A stretch of DNA of 64,000 nt from Cephaloticoccus sp. (GTDB lineage: Bacteria; Verrucomicrobiota; Verrucomicrobiia; Opitutales; Opitutaceae): the NCBI GenBank assembly GCA_030833445.1, contig JAURHD010000001.1, positions 202,552 through 266,551 of the forward strand, written 5' to 3'. The notes below the pieces were generated by a model. It did not search any database, was not told the origin of the DNA, and saw only the letters and a list, made by a program, of their open reading frames with translations. Shown here piece after piece: positions 37,409 to 47,194 of this stretch; the first letter of the stretch is position 1, and every line of letters starts with the position of its first letter. The position numbers and the translations under genes were made by a program.

Positions 37409-38641
37409 ATGCCGCGTTTTTCTCTCTTCGAACGCTTCGGCGTGGAACTTGAATACATGATCGTCTGGCGCGATGACCTGCGCATCGCCCCCTGGAGCGA
37501 CCGCGTGCTTATCGACGCCAAGGGCCGGCCGATCTCCGATATCGAGCGCGGGCCGGTTACTTGGTCCAACGAACTGACGGCGCATGTGATCGAATTGAAG
37601 ACCACCGATCCGGTGACTTCACTCGACGGTTATGCCGCGGCCTTTGCCGGGGAAGTGGCGGAGATCAACCGCCGCCTGGCCGCGCACGGCTCCATGTTGC
37701 TGCCCACCGCGATGCACCCGTTGATGCGACCCGAGGAATCGATGCTGTGGTCGCACGACAACAACGACATCTACGCGGCCTTTGACCGCATCTTCGATTG
37801 TCGTGGTCACGGCTGGTCGAATTTGCAGAGCGTGCATCTGAATCTGCCGTTTGCGGATGACGCGGAATTTGCGCGGCTGCACGCGGCCATCCGATTGGTG
37901 CTGCCGTTGCTCCCGGCGCTGGCGGCCTCGTCGCCGATCGTGGAAGGCGAAGTCACGGGCTATCCTGACAATCGGTTGGCCTATTATCGCAACAACTCCG
38001 CCAAGGTGCCGGAACTCTGCGGCCGGGTGATCCCCGAGCCGGTGTATTCCGAAGCGGATTATCACCGCGCGATTTTTGAACCGATTGGTCGGGCGCTGGC
38101 CCCGCATGATCCCACCGGCGTGCTGGAGCCGGCGTTCAGCAATTCTCGTGGCGCGATCGCCCGCTTTGAACGCGGTAGCATCGAGATCCGCCTGCTCGAT
38201 CTACAGGAATGCCCCGCGGCCGATCTCGCGATCGTGCGCACCGTCGTCGCGCTGTTGCGCGAACTCGTGGCCGAGACCTTGGTGCCATTGGCCGACCAAC
38301 AGGCCGCGACGGTGGATGAACTCTCCCCGGTGTTTCATGCCTCCGTGGAGCAGGGCGACGCGGCCGAAATCACGTCACCCATTTTACACCGGACCTTTGG
38401 TTGGTCGGAACTGGGCACGCCGACGGCCCATGAGCTTTGGTGCGCGGCGATGGCGCGGCTGCAACCGGTGGCTGAGGCGTCTCCCGCCGAGCAAACGGCC
38501 CAGCAAGTTTATGTGGAGCAGGGCACGCTTGCGCGGCGCATCACCGCAGCACTGGGATCTGCGCCTACCACGGAATCCATCACCGCACTTTACCGTCAGC
38601 TCGCCGCAGGTGCGCCTACGAACACGGTCTTTCGCGTTTAA
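37409..38641 (+). CDS. Glutamate-cysteine ligase family 2 (GCS2)-like carboxylate-amine ligase
   Basis: FERFGVELEYMIV...VELKTTDPV-like, FNSRG/SNSRGAIARFERGSIEIRLLDLQECPAADLAI. Confidence 0.85.
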   Translation: MPRFSLFERFGVELEYMIVWRDDLRIAPWSDRVLIDAKGRPISDIERGPVTWSNELTAHVIELKTTDPVTSLDGYAAAFAGEVAEINRRLAAHGSMLLPTAMHPLMRPEESMLWSHDNNDIYAAFDRIFDCRGHGWSNLQSVHLNLPFADDAEFARLHAAIRLVLPLLPALAASSPIVEGEVTGYPDNRLAYYRNNSAKVPELCGRVIPEPVYSEADYHRAIFEPIGRALAPHDPTGVLEPAFSNSRGAIARFERGSIEIRLLDLQECPAADLAIVRTVVALLRELVAETLVPLADQQAATVDELSPVFHASVEQGDAAEITSPILHRTFGWSELGTPTAHELWCAAMARLQPVAEASPAEQTAQQVYVEQGTLARRITAALGSAPTTESITALYRQLAAGAPTNTVFRV

Positions 38642-38654
38642 CGCCGTCAGTGCG

Positions 38655-39656
38655 TTACTTGATTTGCACTCGTGCGCCGGTGCGCAGGGATTCGAAGCAG
38701 GCTAGGTTGAAGCGCACGGCTTGGATGCCTTCCTCAAGGGTGGCGAGCGGCGTGGGCTTGCCTTCGCAGGTATCGAGAAAGTCATTGGCTTGAATCGCGA
38801 ACGGACCGTCGCGGCCGAGCGGTTCAAACGTTTCCCAAGTCCACTCGGTTTCGCCGAGCGCCATCCGGCCCCAGCGACTATGGTGAAACTCCACCTTTAC
38901 GCTGCCGCCCGGACAATTGAACTGCATCGTGGCCTCGTTGGGGGCTTGGAATTGGTTGAGCGTATACGTGAGGATCGCGCCGTCCCGGGTGCGGGTGGTA
39001 ACGGCCACGGTGTCCTCCACCTCGACGCCGTCGAGCACCTGATGTCCCGCGTCGCACATCACTGACGCTGTCGGTCCGGTCAGCCATTCCGTCAGGTTGA
39101 ACATGTGCGTGATCGCATCCTGAATCGCTCCGCCGCCCTGGGCGTGGTTGTTGTAATAAATCTCGCGGTAGGCGGGACGGAAGGTCGGAAAGTGCTGGCC
39201 GGAAATAATTGTCGCCGCGCGCACCGGGCCGAATTTGCCACTCTCTAGAAACGACTTGGCCGCTCGCACTTCGGGTCGGCTGTGCTGCACATAAGCGATG
39301 CGGCAGACCTTGCCGCTGGATGCAGACGTGGCGGAGAGTTGATCCATGCCTTCGAGGGAAAGGGATAATGGTTTCTCGATCAGGCAGTGTTTGCCGGCCG
39401 CCAGCACCTTGGTCGCAATGGCGACGTGGCTCGGTGCCGGGGTGGCGACCAGCACCGCGGTTACCTCGGGATTGGCGAGTGCTTCCGTCCAATCGGCGGC
39501 GATGGCGGCGCCGTGCTTCTCCGCCATGGCGGCCAGGATGGCGGGGCGATTGTCGCAGGCGATGACCTTGCAGCGTCCGGTGGCTTGGAAATTGCGCAGG
39601 TGACGTTCACCGATACTGCCGCAGCCGATGATGAGAATGGTGGGTTGGGTGCTCAT
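38655..39656 (-). CDS. Gfo/Idh/MocA family oxidoreductase
   Basis: From MSTQPTILIIGCGSIGERHLRNFQATGRCKVIACDN; AGKHCLIEKPLSLSLEGMDQL. Confidence 0.93.
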   Translation of the reverse strand: MSTQPTILIIGCGSIGERHLRNFQATGRCKVIACDNRPAILAAMAEKHGAAIAADWTEALANPEVTAVLVATPAPSHVAIATKVLAAGKHCLIEKPLSLSLEGMDQLSATSASSGKVCRIAYVQHSRPEVRAAKSFLESGKFGPVRAATIISGQHFPTFRPAYREIYYNNHAQGGGAIQDAITHMFNLTEWLTGPTASVMCDAGHQVLDGVEVEDTVAVTTRTRDGAILTYTLNQFQAPNEATMQFNCPGGSVKVEFHHSRWGRMALGETEWTWETFEPLGRDGPFAIQANDFLDTCEGKPTPLATLEEGIQAVRFNLACFESLRTGARVQIK

Positions 39657-39743
39657 GGGAGAAAGTGCCAATCGGGGAAGAGAATGTTTCGGAGATGAAA
39701 CGTGGCTCAAGCTGCCGGCATCGGTTTCAAAAAGAGGCCGGAC

Positions 39744-40520
39744 TTACCAGGTAGTCCATCCGCCGTCGACCGGGAGGTTCTGGCCGGTGACAAAGGAGGC
39801 TCCGTCAGACAGCAGGAAGCAGACGGGGCCGACGATTTCTTGATTGCGGCCGATCCGGCCGAGCAGCGTGCGTTGGCCGATGCTGGCCACGAATTCGGGT
39901 TCCGCCGCTTGCACCGCCGGGCTGGGAAACGGGCCGGGGGCGATGGTGTTGCACCGGATGCCGTCATGGCCGTAGTGCATCGCGAAGTAGCGCGACAATT
40001 GGATCATGCCCGCCTTGCTCACCCCGTAGTCGATCGGATTGGGCTTCATCTTGCCGCGATAGAGGTGTTTGTCCGGGGCGACGACGCCATACATGCTGGA
40101 GAACAGCACGAAGCTGCCGCCACCGCGGGGTATCATCACCGCGGCGAGTTCACGGCAGAGCACGAAGGTCGGCACCAGCGAACGGTCGAGCGTGGCCTGA
40201 AAAGTTTCCGCCGGCAGTTCCTCCAAGGTCAGTCCACTTGAGCTGGCCAGGGCGAGATGCACGAGCCCATCGGGCACGCCATGCTCCGCGATAAGATTGG
40301 CTACCGCGGTCGGCAGCGTCGCCGCGTTGTTGACGTCAAGTTCGACGGGCGTGGTGCGGGTGAGTTTCTGTTTGGCGACGAGCTCGGCGGCCTTGCCCGG
40401 TAGATCGAGGCAGACCACGCGGGCGCCTTCCGCGTCGAGGGTCGCCGTGATGGCGGAACCCAAATAACCGGCCCCGCCGGTGACCCAGATCAGTTTACCC
40501 TCAAGTGAGGACAGTTTCAT
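39744..40520 (-). CDS. SDR family oxidoreductase
   Basis: From MKLSSLEGKLIWVTGGAGYLGSAITATLDAEGARVVCLDL; YGVSKAGMIQLSRYFA. Confidence 0.93.
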   Translation of the reverse strand: MKLSSLEGKLIWVTGGAGYLGSAITATLDAEGARVVCLDLPGKAAELVAKQKLTRTTPVELDVNNAATLPTAVANLIAEHGVPDGLVHLALASSSGLTLEELPAETFQATLDRSLVPTFVLCRELAAVMIPRGGGSFVLFSSMYGVVAPDKHLYRGKMKPNPIDYGVSKAGMIQLSRYFAMHYGHDGIRCNTIAPGPFPSPAVQAAEPEFVASIGQRTLLGRIGRNQEIVGPVCFLLSDGASFVTGQNLPVDGGWTTW

Positions 40521-41305
40521 TTTGAAGTGTAGCCGCCGTCGACCGGGATGTTCACCCCGGTGATATAGCTCGAGGCATCGCTGAGTAGGAAGATGACTGC
40601 ACCGTTGATCTCGTCGGGGTTGGCCATGCGCCCGAGCATCGTCATCTTGCCGTAGCGCTCGAGAAAGGCATCCGCCTGCGGGCTTTCCGGATTGTAGATG
40701 CCGCCGGGCGAGACGGCGTTGCAGCGCACCTTCTTCAGGCCGAAGTAGGAGGCGTAGAAGCGCGTCATATTGATCATGCCCGCCTTGTGGAAAAAGTAGT
40801 CCGGCATCGCCGACATCGCGGTGCCGGTATAGTTGTGCGGGTTGGGACCAACCATACCCATCATCGAGGAAATGCTCACGATGCTGCCGCCGGTCTCTTG
40901 CTGCCCCATCGTCTCGGCAAACGCATTCAACGTCAGATAATAGCCGGTGGCATTGGTCTCCATCGAATTGCGCCATTCCTCGGCGTGCGGCTTTTCACCC
41001 TTCATCGGCCGGCTCACCGTATTGTAAACGAGGCCATCCACCCGGCCGTGTTTCGCCAGAGCGGCGGCGCGAAAAGCCAGGACCGACTCTTCCGAACTCA
41101 CGATAAGCGGATGAACCTGCACCTCGACCCCGGCCGCCTTGGCACGTTCGAGTTCCGGTCCGTATTTGGCCGGATCGCGCGTGCCTACTATCAGCGTTGC
41201 CCCGGCTTGGCCGATGGCCTTGACGAGCTCACGGCCGAGGAGGCCGGTGCCGCCGCATTGCACGACGACTTTGCCTTGGAGGGAGAAGTTGGTGGCTTCA
41301 GACAT
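40517..41305 (-). CDS. SDR family oxidoreductase
   Basis: LQGKVVVQCGGTGLLGRELVKAIGQAGATLIVG; FFHKAGMINMTRFYA; ATGA overlap with downstream SDR. Confidence 0.9.
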   Translation of the reverse strand: MSEATNFSLQGKVVVQCGGTGLLGRELVKAIGQAGATLIVGTRDPAKYGPELERAKAAGVEVQVHPLIVSSEESVLAFRAAALAKHGRVDGLVYNTVSRPMKGEKPHAEEWRNSMETNATGYYLTLNAFAETMGQQETGGSIVSISSMMGMVGPNPHNYTGTAMSAMPDYFFHKAGMINMTRFYASYFGLKKVRCNAVSPGGIYNPESPQADAFLERYGKMTMLGRMANPDEINGAVIFLLSDASSYITGVNIPVDGGYTSK

Positions 41306-42104
41306 AAGGGGAGGGGTGGGCCATGGCGGCTGGCGTTTTGCCCGCCATCAGCTCCAGCCGCTGCTTGCACCATGTGCTCATGGCGCCGACATCCGAACCG
41401 AGGTTGAAGACCATGTGACCTTCCGCGGCGAGTTGGTCGAAGGGCACATAGAGTCCCGAGACCATCATGAATTTGCCGTGGGCCTTGGCGGCCTTGGCCA
41501 CGCGTAACCGGGCGGTGGTGACTTCTTCGCAAGTCAGATCGCCGGCCTTGCCGATGCGGTGACTGAAATCGCCGGGGCCAAAGAGGAAACCGTCGAAGCC
41601 GGGCACGGCGGCGATTTTTTCCACCTGCTCCAACCCTTCGGGGGACTCGATCTGGAACAACAGGATCTTCTCGGTGTTGCTGTTCTCGATGTAATCTTTC
41701 ATCGGCACCATGCAGTAGGCGCCGTCCGTATTGCCGCCATCGAGCGCACGCTTGCCGATGGGATGAAAGCGCGTCCACTCCACGATTTTCTTCGCCTCGG
41801 CTTCGCTTTCGACGTGGGGCACCACGATGCCGGTCGCTCCGGCTTCAAACGGACGGATGTAGTCGCTGTAGCTGCCCTTGGCCACGCGCACGAGGGTATC
41901 GACATCATGCAAGCGGGCGGCGCGGATCGCGTGCTCCAGATTGACCCAATCACCCGGCACGTGCTCCTGGCACAGCCAGAGGGCATCAATGCCCGAGATG
42001 CCGACAATCTCCGCAATCCGCGGGTCGGTCAGGTTGAGCTTCATCGTGGAGACGAAGCGATTAGCGCGGAGCTGGCGGAGGATACGGCTGGGGCGAAGTT
42101 GCAT
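41298..42104 (-). CDS. HpcH/HpaI aldolase family protein
   Basis: IAEIVGISGIDALWLCQEHVPGDWVNLEHAIRAARLHDVDTLVRVAKG...FEAGATGIVVPHVESEAEAKKIV. Confidence 0.92.
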   Translation of the reverse strand: MQLRPSRILRQLRANRFVSTMKLNLTDPRIAEIVGISGIDALWLCQEHVPGDWVNLEHAIRAARLHDVDTLVRVAKGSYSDYIRPFEAGATGIVVPHVESEAEAKKIVEWTRFHPIGKRALDGGNTDGAYCMVPMKDYIENSNTEKILLFQIESPEGLEQVEKIAAVPGFDGFLFGPGDFSHRIGKAGDLTCEEVTTARLRVAKAAKAHGKFMMVSGLYVPFDQLAAEGHMVFNLGSDVGAMSTWCKQRLELMAGKTPAAMAHPSPYV

Positions 42105-43060
42105 TAAATGAGGGTGGTTTTGATTTCGGCGATGGTGACGCGGCGGCCCCCCTCGGCGCGGCTTTTCAGGCCGGCAATCAAAACGCACATCATTTCAACG
42201 GTGTCGGCAAATGGATACGCAGCTTTTCCGGTCCGGGCGAAATCGATGAAGGCCAGCATTTGCCGACGAAAGGCAGTGTAGGTATCGTTCAGGTGCAGGT
42301 TGGCCACGCCTCCCGTGCCGCAGATTTGCATCCGGCCGAAGCTCGCTCCACCGTCGTAGATCAGGGGAAGATTTACCTGCGCCCCCGACGTGTGCTGCAG
42401 GTGGGCGACCTCAAGTCCCGGGCGCGATTCCAAGCGCGCGGATTCAAAGCCCGGCCCGAGCAAACAAAACACCGGCTCCAGGGCGTGGATGCCATAGTTT
42501 TCCCAAGCCTTGGCCGAGGTGCTGGAGATCCAGCGCAGGTCGCCGAGCGCAGTGGGGTCGGCCAGCAGAGGGTCGAGCGCCGGGGCGTAGCGCATGCCAC
42601 TGGAAGAAAGGAATTTTGCGCCAGCCTTATGCCAGCCGATGAAGGTGTTGAGTTCCTCGACACTCGTCGCGAGCGGCTTGTCGATGAAGACGGGCAGCCC
42701 CGCCTCGATGAAGGGACGCGCGCGCCGCACGTGATCAAAGCCATCGTCGGTCGAAATCATCACGGCATCCACGTGGCCAATCACGTCCTCGGGTTTCGCG
42801 ACTATATTCGGGATCAGGGAAGCCGCGGCCACCTCCGGTGCCTCCTCCGGCTTGTCCGTCCAGATATGGGTGACTTGGGCACCTGGGATGCAGACGTCCG
42901 CTTCCTTGAGCGGGCCGAGATAGTTCAGAATCGCGGAGTAGGGGCAGCGGGACATCGCTGCACGATCGAAGCTGTTGACGATGGCCGACCACGAGTAGGG
43001 GTGGCCGTTCCCGGGGATCATCCCCAGCATGGCGATGCGAAGCGTAGTGGGAGCCGACAT
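42104..43060 (-). CDS. Gfo/Idh/MocA family oxidoreductase
   Basis: DAVMISTDDGFDHVRRARPFIEAGLPVFIDKPLATSVEELNTFI. Confidence 0.85.
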   Translation of the reverse strand: MSAPTTLRIAMLGMIPGNGHPYSWSAIVNSFDRAAMSRCPYSAILNYLGPLKEADVCIPGAQVTHIWTDKPEEAPEVAAASLIPNIVAKPEDVIGHVDAVMISTDDGFDHVRRARPFIEAGLPVFIDKPLATSVEELNTFIGWHKAGAKFLSSSGMRYAPALDPLLADPTALGDLRWISSTSAKAWENYGIHALEPVFCLLGPGFESARLESRPGLEVAHLQHTSGAQVNLPLIYDGGASFGRMQICGTGGVANLHLNDTYTAFRRQMLAFIDFARTGKAAYPFADTVEMMCVLIAGLKSRAEGGRRVTIAEIKTTLI

Positions 43061-43259
43061 AAGATGGAAAACGGTTGGGTGTTGGACTGGGCGCGCACCT
43101 GCGAGACGCGCAAAAACCCGCCAGTTATCGTTTCACAATGTGAAATATAGATTTCGTCAAACAAAATTGGCAATGATGACCTGATTCGCGATCTAACTCA
43201 CGAAACACCCCATGCTTCCGGATTGCTGTGCGCGTTCCCGGCGCGCAGTAAAGAAGGTG

Positions 43260-44984
43260 ATGCAGCCCCATGGCACCCCCGCCGCCCCGGAAAAGTTATC
43301 TGACCGGCACCGCAACCTCTTCAACGCGGATACCTGCGTTTTTTTCTATAATCCGGAAAAGTGGCAGCCCGAGGATTTCAAGCTGCAACGGGTGGTGGAT
43401 GCGCAAAGCGGCATCCTTGATCCGGCCACCGTGCCGGTGGGCGGACCCTTCAAGGCCACCGCTATTCATCGCTACGTCGATGTGCTGGCCGACAGCGGGA
43501 TCGATACCTTTTTGGTCAACGCCAACGCCTGTCGCGCGTGGTATCCCAGCAAAGTGGTGCCGACAATTCTCGACGGCTACGTGCGGGGCGACCGCGAGTT
43601 TTTCCGCGGCCACGCCGTCTGCCAGGGGGTGACCGCGCCGGCCGACGTCGACCGGTTCATCGATCGTATGCTGGCGTTCATGAATCTGTATCAGGACCTG
43701 ATCGACGCCGGGGTGGATTGGTTGGCCGAGGCGGCGAAGGCCTGTCGCCGTCGCGGGGTGGCCCCTTGGGTCAGCATTCGCATGAATGACTTTCACGGGC
43801 ACAAGAACATCGAAGGCAGCTTTTTTAATACCGATCAGTTGAAGGACCCGACGATGCGCCTGCAGCACAGCGCCTACTCGCCCACGATGTATGAGCCGGG
43901 TTACCGCCGTGCGCTGAATTACGAAAAGGCGGAAGTGCGCGCGCTGATGTTCCGGCAGATCAAGGAAGTCGTGGAGGACTACGATTACGCGGGTCTCGAG
44001 CTTGATTGGTGGCGGCAGCCGTTGTGCTGCGAGCCCAACGCGACCCCGGAGACCGTTGCCATGATGACCGATTGGTTCCGCGAAATCCGCGCGTTGACCG
44101 AGCGCCGCGCGCAGGCGACCGGGCGGCGATATCCGTTTGGCATGCGCATTCCCGGCCAACTGGACACGCTCAAGAGCATCGGCATCGACATCGAGACGCT
44201 TTGCCGCGAAAGCGTGATCGATTTTGTGGGTCCCTCAGGATTCTGGTGCACCTCATGGGAAATGCCGCACGACGAATTGCGTCGTCGACTGGGCGACCGC
44301 GTGACGATCTACGGAAACATTGAGGACGGCGCGAATCCGCTGCCTACGCGCGCGCCAGCCCTCAATCACGAACAGGGCATTCGCTATATTTCTTCCAGTC
44401 CGGAAATGCTGCGAGCAAATGCCGCCGGCAAGCTCGTGCTCGGGGCCGATGGCATCGAGTGGTTTAACTTTTACTGCACGGATCCGGGGCGCGTCCCCGG
44501 ATTGATTTCGGACTACTCGGCGCTCCACGACATCTACAATCTCGACTGGCTGCGCGGTCAACCGAAGCACTACACGTTTTCGCTCAGTGGCCACGGCCTG
44601 GTCCATCCGCCGTTTGAAATCGCCCCGCAACTGCCGGTGACGCTGGAGAAATGGTGGAACCGCGGTTTTCGCCTGCCGATGTGCGCCGAACCAACCGGTC
44701 GTAAGCTGGAACTGGTGATTCAGATTGTATTGCGGGCGGAAAACAAACCCGAGGCTTTGCCGGTGGCATTCAATGGCTGCTGGCCAAAAGTAGAACCCAC
44801 GCCGTCTGATGAATTGCTCTACCCCTGCGGTCCACTCACGCACCTCACCGCGGCGCATCACGGCTACAATTTTGTTTTTCCCGTTAATCTGATCCGCGAC
44901 GGGTGGAATGAGATCACGGTGGAGAATGGCGGCGAATTACCGATCACGATCGCCAGTATCGAGGTGGCCGTCAGGCCGGCATAA
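43260..44984 (+). CDS. Hypothetical glycosyl-hydrolase-like (probable TIM barrel) protein
   Basis: RYVDVLADSGIDTFLVNANACRAWYPSKV, GVAPWVSIRMNDFHG, YDYAGLELDWWRQPLCCEPNA; C-terminal beta-rich region. Confidence 0.6.
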   Translation: MQPHGTPAAPEKLSDRHRNLFNADTCVFFYNPEKWQPEDFKLQRVVDAQSGILDPATVPVGGPFKATAIHRYVDVLADSGIDTFLVNANACRAWYPSKVVPTILDGYVRGDREFFRGHAVCQGVTAPADVDRFIDRMLAFMNLYQDLIDAGVDWLAEAAKACRRRGVAPWVSIRMNDFHGHKNIEGSFFNTDQLKDPTMRLQHSAYSPTMYEPGYRRALNYEKAEVRALMFRQIKEVVEDYDYAGLELDWWRQPLCCEPNATPETVAMMTDWFREIRALTERRAQATGRRYPFGMRIPGQLDTLKSIGIDIETLCRESVIDFVGPSGFWCTSWEMPHDELRRRLGDRVTIYGNIEDGANPLPTRAPALNHEQGIRYISSSPEMLRANAAGKLVLGADGIEWFNFYCTDPGRVPGLISDYSALHDIYNLDWLRGQPKHYTFSLSGHGLVHPPFEIAPQLPVTLEKWWNRGFRLPMCAEPTGRKLELVIQIVLRAENKPEALPVAFNGCWPKVEPTPSDELLYPCGPLTHLTAAHHGYNFVFPVNLIRDGWNEITVENGGELPITIASIEVAVRPA

Positions 44985-46020
44985 CCGGGAGTCCGGTTTC
45001 CGCTGATTCGTAGAGGGCGCGGATGAGTGACACGGCTTTGCGCGCCTCCGGTCCGTCGATGCCGAGGGGCTGCCCCTCGCGCAGGTGATGCACCAGATCC
45101 TGAATCTGGCGCAGGTGTCCTTGATGGCTGATGGCCTTGGGATCGCTCGAACCTGAACCCATCGCCGTATCGGCGGCGGCGGCGCGGATCGCTTCATCCT
45201 CTGGCAACGCATCGCGAAAATTCCACTGCTTGATCGTGTCGTCCTCCAGGCACACCGAGCCGTGCTCGCCGCCGATCTCGATTCGCCGTGCCCATCCCGG
45301 ATACATGGCGGTGCTGGCCTCGATCGTGCCGAACGCCCCGTTGGCATAGCGCAAGGTGGCGACGGCGGTATCCTCACTTTCGATGCCGGTGTGCACGCGG
45401 CGCGTGGTGCGGCCGAAGACCTCGACCGGCATGCCGGCCAGCCATTGCAACAAATCAATGCCGTGGATGGCTTGATTCATGGTGGCTCCACCGCCGTCGA
45501 GAGCGCGGGTGCCTTTCCAGCCGTGGTAATACTCTTTGGCGCGGTGCCACTTTACATAGGCGCTCGCGAGCACGATACGCCCGAAACGTCCGGTATCGAT
45601 CGCCGTCTTGATGCGTTGCACGCTCTGGCCAAAGCGCGCTTGAAAAATCGGTGCGACGACGACCCCGGCCACTTTGGCCGCATTCAGCACGGCGTCGACC
45701 CGTTCTACGGTAATCTCCAACGGCTTCTCGATCACGATGTGCTTGCCCGCCGCGATTGCCATCAAAGCAGGTTCCATGTGTGCGCCGCTGGGGGTGGTGA
45801 TGCAGACGACCTGGATGTCCGGTCGGGCGACGAATGCCGCAATGTCCGTGGAGTGAATTTCCGCGCCGTGTTTTTCGGCCAATGCCTGGGCCGTAGCGGC
45901 ATTGCGGCCAGCCACGCCAACCAATTTGGCGCCGGTGGCATCGATGATCGCACGGGCGTGGTAGTCGGCGATCATGCCGCTGCCGATAATGCCAAAACCG
46001 AGTTCAGATGATTGGGCCAT
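44971..46020 (-). CDS. Gfo/Idh/MocA family oxidoreductase
   Basis: From MAQSSELGFGIIGSGMIADYHARAIIDATGAKLVGVAGRN; AAGKHIVIEKPLEITVERVDAV. Confidence 0.93.
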   Translation of the reverse strand: MAQSSELGFGIIGSGMIADYHARAIIDATGAKLVGVAGRNAATAQALAEKHGAEIHSTDIAAFVARPDIQVVCITTPSGAHMEPALMAIAAGKHIVIEKPLEITVERVDAVLNAAKVAGVVVAPIFQARFGQSVQRIKTAIDTGRFGRIVLASAYVKWHRAKEYYHGWKGTRALDGGGATMNQAIHGIDLLQWLAGMPVEVFGRTTRRVHTGIESEDTAVATLRYANGAFGTIEASTAMYPGWARRIEIGGEHGSVCLEDDTIKQWNFRDALPEDEAIRAAAADTAMGSGSSDPKAISHQGHLRQIQDLVHHLREGQPLGIDGPEARKAVSLIRALYESAETGLPVMPA

Positions 46021-46094
46021 GCAGTCACGATGGGAAAAATAGAGGTTTAGCCAAACAGTTTGACTCACCCGGGAGGCTGCCAGCAACTGATGCC

Positions 46095-47174
46095 ATGGCG
46101 CAAAAATCTGATGGCATGAACTACGCCCCGCAGGGCAAGGCTGAACCCGTGGTAAAGCCCGGTGAGTTTGTCTTTGCCGCGGCGCATCTCGATCACGGCC
46201 ACATCCACGGCATGTGCAACGGACTCAACGAAGCCGGCGCGGTATTAAAGTGGGTCTACGAACCGGATGTCGCCAAGGTGGCTGCTTTTCAAAAAAACCA
46301 CCCAACGGTCAAAGTCGCGCGCAGCCTGGATGAAATTTTGGCAGACCCCGAGGTGCAGATGGTGGCCGCCGCGGCGGTGCCCAGTGAACGCGGTCCGATC
46401 GGTTGTCGCGTCATGCAGGCGGGCAAGGACTATTTCACGGACAAGACGCCTTTCACCACGCTCGATCAATTGGCGCAGGCCCGCGTGGTGGCCGCCCAGA
46501 CGAAACGCAAATACATGGTCTACTACAGTGAGCGGCTGCATTCCGAGTCGGGGATGCATGCGAGTGATCTCGTGGCGGGCGGTGCGATCGGCAAGGTGGT
46601 GCAAGTGCTCGGCCTCGGGCCCCACCGCTTGAGCAAGCCATCGCGTCCGGCCTGGTTTTTTGAAAAGGCAAAATATGGCGGCATCCTTTGCGACATCGGC
46701 AGCCACCAGTGCGAACAGTTCCTGCATTACAGCGGCGCGACCGATGCGACCGTGACCAACGCGGCCGTGGGCAACTTCGCCAATCCCGACACGCCCGAGC
46801 TCGAGGACTTCGGTGAGGCCTCGTTGGTCGGCGACAACGGCACCTCCAATTATTTTCGCATCGATTGGTTTACGCCCGATGGACTCAGCACCTGGGGCGA
46901 CGGCCGCACGATGATTCTCGGGACCAAGGGCTACATCGAGTTGCGCAAGTATCTTGATGTCGGCCACAGTGCCGTTGGCGACAACGTCGTGCTGGTCGAT
47001 GGGTCGGGCGAAAAGCTGATCAGCGTGGCCGGCAAGGTCGGCTTTCGTTTCTTTGGCGAACTCATCCTCGATTCGCTCAATCGCACCGAAAAGGCGATGA
47101 CCCAGACGCATGCCTTCAAGGCCGCCGAGCTCTGCTTGCAAGCGCAGGCCGCCGCGAAGGTCATTTCAAAGTAA
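46095..47174 (+). CDS. Gfo/Idh/MocA family oxidoreductase
   Basis: AHLDHGHIHGMCNGLNEAGAVLKWVYEPDVAKVAAFQKNHP; GKDYFTDKTPFTTLDQLAQA. Confidence 0.9.
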   Translation: MAQKSDGMNYAPQGKAEPVVKPGEFVFAAAHLDHGHIHGMCNGLNEAGAVLKWVYEPDVAKVAAFQKNHPTVKVARSLDEILADPEVQMVAAAAVPSERGPIGCRVMQAGKDYFTDKTPFTTLDQLAQARVVAAQTKRKYMVYYSERLHSESGMHASDLVAGGAIGKVVQVLGLGPHRLSKPSRPAWFFEKAKYGGILCDIGSHQCEQFLHYSGATDATVTNAAVGNFANPDTPELEDFGEASLVGDNGTSNYFRIDWFTPDGLSTWGDGRTMILGTKGYIELRKYLDVGHSAVGDNVVLVDGSGEKLISVAGKVGFRFFGELILDSLNRTEKAMTQTHAFKAAELCLQAQAAAKVISK

Positions 47175-47194
47175 AAATATCTGGTCTCTGCCCA

